Assembly (NCBI RefSeq): GCF_003813775.1
Contig: NZ_RPDH01000001.1
Coordinates: 2,790,001 to 2,854,000 of the forward strand
Direction: 5' to 3'
DNA: 64,000 nucleotides
Origin: Chitinophaga lutea
GTDB lineage: Bacteria > Bacteroidota > Bacteroidia > Chitinophagales > Chitinophagaceae
In this document: positions 59,000 through 64,000 of the stretch, one piece after another
Layout of the letters: each line of letters starts with the position of its first letter
Position numbering within the stretch: the first letter of the stretch is position 1
Translations under genes and position numbers: made by a program
Notes under the pieces: model-generated
The model's input: only the letters and a program-made list of their open reading frames with translations
The model's database searches: none
Told to the model about the DNA's origin: nothing

Positions 59000-60442
59000 T
59001 TGGGTTTGACTGAATTCAGCAGTATATCGTCTTTTCATGAGGCGTTGTATGCCGGAAAAACGACCTGCGAGGCCATGGTACGCCTGTACCTGGAGCGGAT
59101 TGAGCAGTCCCGGCACCTCAACGCATATCTGGAAGTATTTACGGACAGTGCATTGGATCAGGCGCGTGCGCTCGACGGGCGCATCAGCCGCGGGGAGCGG
59201 CCCGGTACACTGGCCGGGGTAGTGATCGGCATCAAGGATGTGATCTGCTACAAAGGGCATGAAGTGACCGCCGCCTCGAAGATCCTGGAGGGGTTTGTGT
59301 CCCTGTATTCTGCTACAGCCGTTGAACGGCTGCTCGCTGAAGGCGCCATCATCATCGGGCGCCTTAATTGTGATGAGTTTGCCATGGGCTCCACTAACGA
59401 GAACTCGGCATACGGCAAGGTGCTCAATGCGCTGGACAATACCCGTGTTCCCGGCGGTTCTTCCGGCGGTTCGGCGGTAGCCGTGCAGGCCGGTTTATGC
59501 CAGGTGAGCCTGGGCAGCGATACCGGCGGTTCCGTAAGGCAACCGGCGGATTTTTGCGGTATTGTAGGGCTGAAACCCTCCTACGGGAGGATTTCCCGCC
59601 ACGGCCTCATTGCCTATGCCTCATCTTTCGACCAGATAGGCATTTTTGGCTCGAATATTGCAGATGTGGCCTTGGTTCTACAAGCCATCGCCGGGCCGGA
59701 TATGTACGACAGTACAGCCTCCCAGCGAGAAGTCCCTGATTATCAGGCAAATCTCCGGCACAATAAAAAGCGGAAATTTGCGTATTTAAAAGACGCCCTG
59801 CACCACGAAGGATTAGACCCCGAAATGAGGGAGGGATACGAAAGTTTCTTTGAACAACTGAAATCAGATGGCCATACCGTGGAAGGGGTCAATTTCGATT
59901 ACCTCGACTACGTAGTAGCGGCCTATTATGTGCTGACGACGGCCGAAGCTTCCAGCAACCTGAGCCGCTTCGACGGGGTGAAATACGGGTACCGTACCCC
60001 CCAGAAAGGCATCGAACTGACCGATTTTTATAAAAAGAGCCGGTCGGAAGGTTTTGGAAAAGAGGTGAAACGCCGCATCTTGTTGGGCACTTTTGTGCTG
60101 AGCGCCGGGTATTACGACGCTTATTTCACAAAGGCCCAGCAGGTTAGAAGGCTGGTAGTGGAAAAAATGCAGTCCATCCTGTCGCGTTACGACGCGGTGC
60201 TGCTGCCTACCGTACCGGCCACAGCGTTTAAAATTGGTGAAAAAACAGACGATCCGATTGCGATGTACCTGGCCGATATCTACACGGTGTTGGCCAACCT
60301 GACCGGAGTTCCGGCAATTTCCGTACCTTTGCACCGGCATTCAAACGGGATGCCGTATGGCCTGCAGATCATCACCAGGGAGTTTGACGAAGAGAACTTG
60401 TTACAAATAGCTCATAATATGTTACATGAGGAGCATGTGTGA
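59000..60442 (+). CDS. gatA: Amidase-signature protein, Glu-tRNA(Gln) amidotransferase subunit A
   Basis: A 480-residue amidase that supplies ammonia for converting misacylated Glu-tRNA(Gln) to Gln-tRNA(Gln). The Ser-cisSer-Lys triad is visible: catalytic Lys in GVVIGIKDVICYKGH near 73-87, the signature NTRVPGGSSGGSAVAVQAG with the cis Ser, and SLGSDTGGSVRQPADFCGIVGLKPSYGRISRHGL (in parts) with the nucleophile Ser. The C-terminal half matches GatA (TAEASSNLSRFDGVKYGYR). An in-frame stop at 58991 forces a non-ATG start; TTG at 59000 is the best choice. The lytic transglycosylase frame overlaps or follows directly. Confidence 0.93.
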   Translation: MGLTEFSSISSFHEALYAGKTTCEAMVRLYLERIEQSRHLNAYLEVFTDSALDQARALDGRISRGERPGTLAGVVIGIKDVICYKGHEVTAASKILEGFVSLYSATAVERLLAEGAIIIGRLNCDEFAMGSTNENSAYGKVLNALDNTRVPGGSSGGSAVAVQAGLCQVSLGSDTGGSVRQPADFCGIVGLKPSYGRISRHGLIAYASSFDQIGIFGSNIADVALVLQAIAGPDMYDSTASQREVPDYQANLRHNKKRKFAYLKDALHHEGLDPEMREGYESFFEQLKSDGHTVEGVNFDYLDYVVAAYYVLTTAEASSNLSRFDGVKYGYRTPQKGIELTDFYKKSRSEGFGKEVKRRILLGTFVLSAGYYDAYFTKAQQVRRLVVEKMQSILSRYDAVLLPTVPATAFKIGEKTDDPIAMYLADIYTVLANLTGVPAISVPLHRHSNGMPYGLQIITREFDEENLLQIAHNMLHEEHV

Positions 60443-60474
60443 GTAACTTTCACTCAAAGTATAAACAACAGTGT

Positions 60475-61704
60475 ATGACGAAAGTCTTTTTATTACTCTT
60501 ATCGGCCGTGGGATTGACCACTGTTGCGACGGCTGCCGGTAAGGGCCCTAAGGAGATCGCGGTTCCGGGTCTGGAACTGCACGCCGACACCTCCGTCACG
60601 CTAAAGAAATCTGCTAATCTGCCTAAAGACACGGCAGTGCACGGCTCTCCTGCTTCACAGGCTGTGAAACAGGCGGCGCAAACGATGCCTGCCATCGTAC
60701 GCACTCCTAAAGTGTACGAAGAGCAAATGAGCAATCACTACATCAAAGGATATGTGAACGACTACGCTACCCGCTACAGCCAACACCTGAGCACCATGGT
60801 AGAACGTTCGGCGCCCTATTTCACCATGATCGAAAAGGTGTTTTCCGACCACGGCATTCCCGAGGAAATGAAATACCTGGCCGTTATTGAATCCGGCATG
60901 TCTTACAACGCCCGCTCCCGCGTAGGCGCCGTAGGCATGTGGCAGTTCATGAGCAGCACCGCCCGCATCTTCGGGCTCAACGTGGGCAAAAGGGTAGACG
61001 AACGGAAGGACTTCTACAAATCCACCGTAGCCGCCGCCAAATACCTGAATGAGCTGTACGAACAGTTCGACAACTGGTTACTGGTGGTAGCGGCATATAA
61101 TTGCGGAGCCGGCGGCGTGCAGCGCGCACAGCGCATCAGCGGCCGCAGCGACTTCTGGGGTATCCAGTATTTCCTGCCCGCAGAGTCCCGCAATCACGTG
61201 TATAAATTCATCGCCACCGGTTATATCCTCGACCGTTTCAACACCTTCTTCGGTGTGGGCAGCAGCTATACAGCCGCTCCCGGTGCGAGACTGAACGCAG
61301 CGCCTGAATTCAGAAAAGCCGCGCCGCTGACCGACGACGACATGTTCAACACCGTGGAGTTCAGCATTACCGGTAAATACCGCATCGAAGCCATCGCGAA
61401 AAAACTGAGCATGGAAAAGGATGAGCTGGAACGCCTCAATCCTGATTTTTCCCAGGCCCTCGCAGGTGAAACCAACAGTTACGACCTGCGTATCCCGAAA
61501 GAAAAAATGAAAACGTTCCTGGCCGAAAAAGACGAGATCCTGAAGGAATCCCTCCAGTTGACCCTCGACGATAAAGCGGCTACGGTTGACCGGTCACGCT
61601 TCCCCGCACCGGTAAAACGCCCGGAAGTGAACGCCAACCCGAAAAAACCGGTGATCGCCAAAAAGGCCCCCGCCAAAAAGAAGAAAACAGTCAGAAGAAA
61701 ATAA
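60475..61704 (+). CDS. Membrane-bound lytic murein transglycosylase with LysM-like domain
   Basis: A 409-residue exported enzyme that cleaves peptidoglycan to 1,6-anhydromuramyl products. The ATG at 60475 gives a good signal peptide (TKVFLLLLSAVGLTTVATAA); a GTG at 60439 overlapping gatA is less likely. The SLT domain (about 115-250) shows the catalytic Glu in YLAVIESGMSYNARSRVGAVGMWQF, then KRVDERKDFYKSTVAAAKYL and VVAAYNCGAGGVQRA. A LysM-like segment follows (KYRIEAIAKKLSMEKDELERLNPDF), and the tail is Lys-rich (KKAPAKKKKTVRRK). This is the MltD/Slt70 type. Confidence 0.92.
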   Translation: MTKVFLLLLSAVGLTTVATAAGKGPKEIAVPGLELHADTSVTLKKSANLPKDTAVHGSPASQAVKQAAQTMPAIVRTPKVYEEQMSNHYIKGYVNDYATRYSQHLSTMVERSAPYFTMIEKVFSDHGIPEEMKYLAVIESGMSYNARSRVGAVGMWQFMSSTARIFGLNVGKRVDERKDFYKSTVAAAKYLNELYEQFDNWLLVVAAYNCGAGGVQRAQRISGRSDFWGIQYFLPAESRNHVYKFIATGYILDRFNTFFGVGSSYTAAPGARLNAAPEFRKAAPLTDDDMFNTVEFSITGKYRIEAIAKKLSMEKDELERLNPDFSQALAGETNSYDLRIPKEKMKTFLAEKDEILKESLQLTLDDKAATVDRSRFPAPVKRPEVNANPKKPVIAKKAPAKKKKTVRRK

Positions 61705-61725
61705 CATCAAGAAACATATTCAATG

Positions 61726-61764
61726 GCAGGTGTGCAGCGTAACAGTCGCACACCTGCTTTTTTT
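61726..61764 (+). terminator. Terminator of the gatA-transglycosylase unit
   Basis: Perfect 10-base arms GCAGGTGTGC (61726-61735) and GCACACCTGC (61748-61757) followed by seven T. Confidence 0.9.
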
Positions 61765-61793
61765 ATACCCGTACCCCAAAATACCCTGCTACC

Positions 61794-62627
61794 ATGATCT
61801 GTACCGCCAGGCATTTTCAGCCTTCGCCGTTACTCCGCCAGCACATCAGCCGCCTGGCGCTCTACACGTTCCCACAAGCCGTGCGCCAGCCTTTCCTGCC
61901 TGTAGGCCAGCAATCACTGGTGTTTGCACTGGGGCCTGCCTTTCGCCTGATCGGGCATGCACAGGAAGAACAAACCGCAGCCCGCGCTACCGTCGTAGGC
62001 CAGATCACCAGCCTGCGGCATTCCTTTTTCGAGGCCGGCAGCCAATACCTTCTTGTCAAGTTCACACCCTGCGGTTTTCATGACCTGTTTGCCTGCTCCA
62101 TGCAGAAGCTCACCAATGAAGGGACCGACCTTTGCGACATCGCCGGCGCCCCCGCACGGGAGCTGCTCAATCGCTTGCAGGACCTTGCGGCCATGGCGGC
62201 GCTTCCTCACGAAGGCGCCACCGGTGAAGACCAACGCCTCTGCGCCGCGGTTTTCCTCGTGGAGCAGTTCCTGTTGAGGCGCCTCGCCGGTTCTACTGGG
62301 GAGGTGCTCCGTACGCAACAGATGGCGGGGTATATGGCGGCGATGAAAGGAGATTTCCGGATGGAGGCGTTTTGCCGGGAAGTGAACATCACCCGCAAAT
62401 CGCTGGAGCGGCATTTCCTCGAAAGGATCGGCATCACGCCGAAAGTTTACGCCCGCATACTGCGGATGACGCATGTGATGGATATGGTGCGCAGCAACCA
62501 TGTGGTACGCCCCCGGGAACTGATCTATACCTGCGGTTATTACGACTATGCCCATCTGCGCCACGAAACGCTGGAGCTCACCGGCATGACGCCGCGGGTG
62601 TTGAGAGAGGTGTTCGTACGTTTGTGA
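61794..62627 (+). CDS. AraC-family transcriptional regulator
   Basis: A 277-residue regulator. The N-terminal 150 residues look like the beta-barrel of the DUF6597 type found on Bacteroidota AraC proteins (LLRQHISRLALYTFPQA; FLPVGQQSLVFALGPAFRLIG; LVKFTPCGFHDLF). The C-terminal double helix-turn-helix contains FCREVNITRKSLERHFLERIGITPKVYARILRM (in parts) and LIYTCGYYDYAHLRHETLELTGMTPRVL, the HTH_18 signature. The effector and target genes are unknown. It stands alone between a terminator and the lipoprotein gene at 62729. Confidence 0.88.
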   Translation: MICTARHFQPSPLLRQHISRLALYTFPQAVRQPFLPVGQQSLVFALGPAFRLIGHAQEEQTAARATVVGQITSLRHSFFEAGSQYLLVKFTPCGFHDLFACSMQKLTNEGTDLCDIAGAPARELLNRLQDLAAMAALPHEGATGEDQRLCAAVFLVEQFLLRRLAGSTGEVLRTQQMAGYMAAMKGDFRMEAFCREVNITRKSLERHFLERIGITPKVYARILRMTHVMDMVRSNHVVRPRELIYTCGYYDYAHLRHETLELTGMTPRVLREVFVRL

Positions 62628-62728
62628 GGATGTGCAGACTGCAGCAGCGCCAGCATTTTGTCTCTTTTTTACAGCTTTATTGACGCCGGGTTACGGAAAT
62701 TTGCCGGTCAAACTTAACGACCGGAACC

Positions 62729-64000
62729 ATGAAATCAATGTTTCAACCCCACCGGCGCATTAGCCGGATCCCTTTTTCCCTGGCCATTTTAATGATGCTT
62801 GCCGCCCTGGTCGGCGGATGCCGTAACAAAGACGTGCAGGGCCCGGCCGGAACCGTATCTACCGGCATTACCGGTACGGTAAAAACGATCGACGGGCTGC
62901 CCATCCCGGGTGCTGCCGTCACAATCGGTGAACAGACCGTACAATCCGCCGCCAACGGTACTTTTACGATCCCGCAGGTAAAGTTGCCGAAAGACCGGTA
63001 TATCATCTCCTGTACGAAGACAGGCTATTTTTCGCAACAGCGCGGAGAAACGCCCCCGGCCACCGGCGCGGCACATGTGCAGTTCACATTGCAGGTCAAG
63101 ACCATTACGCATACCCTTCAGGCAGATAATGGTGGGCTTGCAGGGCTACCGGACGGTTCCGGTGTGGAACTTCCGGCCGGGGGAGTGGTCAGGGCCGACG
63201 GCAGCGGCTATAGCGGCCCCGTGCAGATGAGCCTGGTGCATCTCGACCCTACCGATCCCAATTTCGCGCAGACCATTCCCGGTGGCGATCTGCAGGCTCT
63301 CCGCACCGACAATTCACCCGTCATATTGTATTCCTACGGCATGCTGCAGGTGGAGATGGAAAGCCCCGGCGGAGAAAAGCTCCAGCTGAAGCAGGGCAAA
63401 ACATCCACCCTCACTATGGTGATCCCTGATGAACAGCTCGCCACCGCGCCGGCTACCATCCCGCTCTGGCATTTTGATGAAGCGGCCGGTATCTGGAAAG
63501 AAGAAGGCAGCGCCACCAAAACGGGTAACCGCTACGTGGGTACGGTCAAACACTTTTCCACCTGGAATTGCGACGATCCCAAACAGCGGGCGACCATTAA
63601 AGGATGCGTCATTCCCACGCCCGGTTGCGGCGGAAGCGGCGGTGCGGGCGTGCCCGGCGTGATGGTATCGGTAGGGCAGACCGTTGTGAATACAGATGAA
63701 AAAGGTAATTATGTCGCCAATGTGCCCGCCGGGATCCCGTTTGAAGTAAGCGTGGAGCCGCGCCTTAACGGCGGCAAGGGCGGTGTGTCGCAATCATTTC
63801 CCGGGCTGGCGCCGCTGGCCGTCGTAACACAGGATTTGTCGCTGCCCTGCGCGCCTGCCGTAACCGGCCGTGTGACCACTTGTGCGGGCGCACCGATGGG
63901 GGCTTTTGTAAGCATGTACCTAGATGGTGAGAATATCGGCAGCGCATTTACTGACGAGAACGCCAGCTTCCGGCTATTTGCCCCGAAGGGGAAAACCGTA
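62729..64000 (+). CDS. Large lipoprotein with carboxypeptidase-regulatory-like domains (3' end outside window)
   Basis: The frame from the ATG at 62729 stays open to the window edge (424 codons seen). The leader ends in LAALVGGCRNKD, a lipobox with Cys near residue 31. Next comes a CarboxypepD_reg-like beta-sandwich (GITGTVKTIDGLPIPGAAVTIGEQTVQSAANGTFTIP in parts), a middle region with VELPAGGVVRADGSGYSGPVQMSLVHLDPTDP and the WHFDEAAGIWKEEG...VKHFSTWNCD ending seen in Bacteroidota surface lipoproteins, then further beta-sandwich repeats (ATIKGCVIP; AVTGRVTTCAGAPM). It is probably surface-exposed. No function can be assigned. Confidence 0.75.
   Translation, partial: MKSMFQPHRRISRIPFSLAILMMLAALVGGCRNKDVQGPAGTVSTGITGTVKTIDGLPIPGAAVTIGEQTVQSAANGTFTIPQVKLPKDRYIISCTKTGYFSQQRGETPPATGAAHVQFTLQVKTITHTLQADNGGLAGLPDGSGVELPAGGVVRADGSGYSGPVQMSLVHLDPTDPNFAQTIPGGDLQALRTDNSPVILYSYGMLQVEMESPGGEKLQLKQGKTSTLTMVIPDEQLATAPATIPLWHFDEAAGIWKEEGSATKTGNRYVGTVKHFSTWNCDDPKQRATIKGCVIPTPGCGGSGGAGVPGVMVSVGQTVVNTDEKGNYVANVPAGIPFEVSVEPRLNGGKGGVSQSFPGLAPLAVVTQDLSLPCAPAVTGRVTTCAGAPMGAFVSMYLDGENIGSAFTDENASFRLFAPKGKTV

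Overview
The window is chromosomal DNA from a member of the Bacteroidota, most likely a Chitinophaga-like member of the Chitinophagaceae. The evidence is a SusC/SusD pair, a 291-residue primary sigma factor without region 1.1, a 7TMR-DISM histidine kinase, and many -7 boxes of the Bacteroidota form TAnnTTTG, often with a TTG/TTTG element 18-22 bases upstream. Coding DNA is moderately GC-rich, intergenic DNA is AT-rich, and Shine-Dalgarno motifs are weak. I see no prophage, insertion sequence or CRISPR array.

Layout. 1-2.5 kb: end of an FGGY sugar kinase, a Crp/Fnr regulator, an FMN azoreductase, tRNA-Leu. 2.9-13 kb: housekeeping (bifunctional (p)ppGpp synthase/hydrolase, purA, an acidic AT-hook protein, pabB, a TIGR01777 epimerase, a membrane protein, purQ). 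12.9-15.5 kb: two DsbD-family genes that seem to split one job. 16.6-24.5 kb: response regulator, histidine kinase, TolC, RND pump and adaptor lipoprotein, with an identical 18-base operator-like repeat before the regulator and before tolC. 24.6-32.8 kb: single-domain response regulator, endonuclease III, small secreted proteins, SusCD. 32.9-35.8 kb: TPR histidine kinase with NarL-type regulator, a GIY-YIG remnant, tRNA-Ala. 36.3-40.4 kb: a second OmpR-type two-component system followed by an HtrA/DegP protease with a similar operator-like repeat in front of it. 40.4-46.1 kb: a tight five-gene minus-strand unit joining a ThiF/E1-like enzyme, an acyltransferase-like protein, a 7TM histidine kinase, a REC-histidine kinase and a REC protein. 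46.7-52.9 kb: superoxide dismutase with a Tat-like leader, then a lipid A/LPS group (GT39 transferase, PAP2 phosphatase, LptF/G permease). 53.2-64 kb: rpoD, ffh, rpsP-rimM-trmD, rplS, tatA, gatA, a lytic transglycosylase, an AraC regulator, and a lipoprotein that runs off the end.

Themes. Envelope stress and envelope building recur: two paralogous two-component systems appear to use the same kind of direct-repeat site (11-base period), one for an efflux pump and one for a periplasmic protease. The best candidate for an undescribed system is the ThiF / acyltransferase-like / phosphorelay unit at 40.5-46.1 kb, whose layout suggests making and sensing a small molecule. Its function is inference only. 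Several intergenic stretches hold repeats or transcription signals with no gene attached; these are listed separately.
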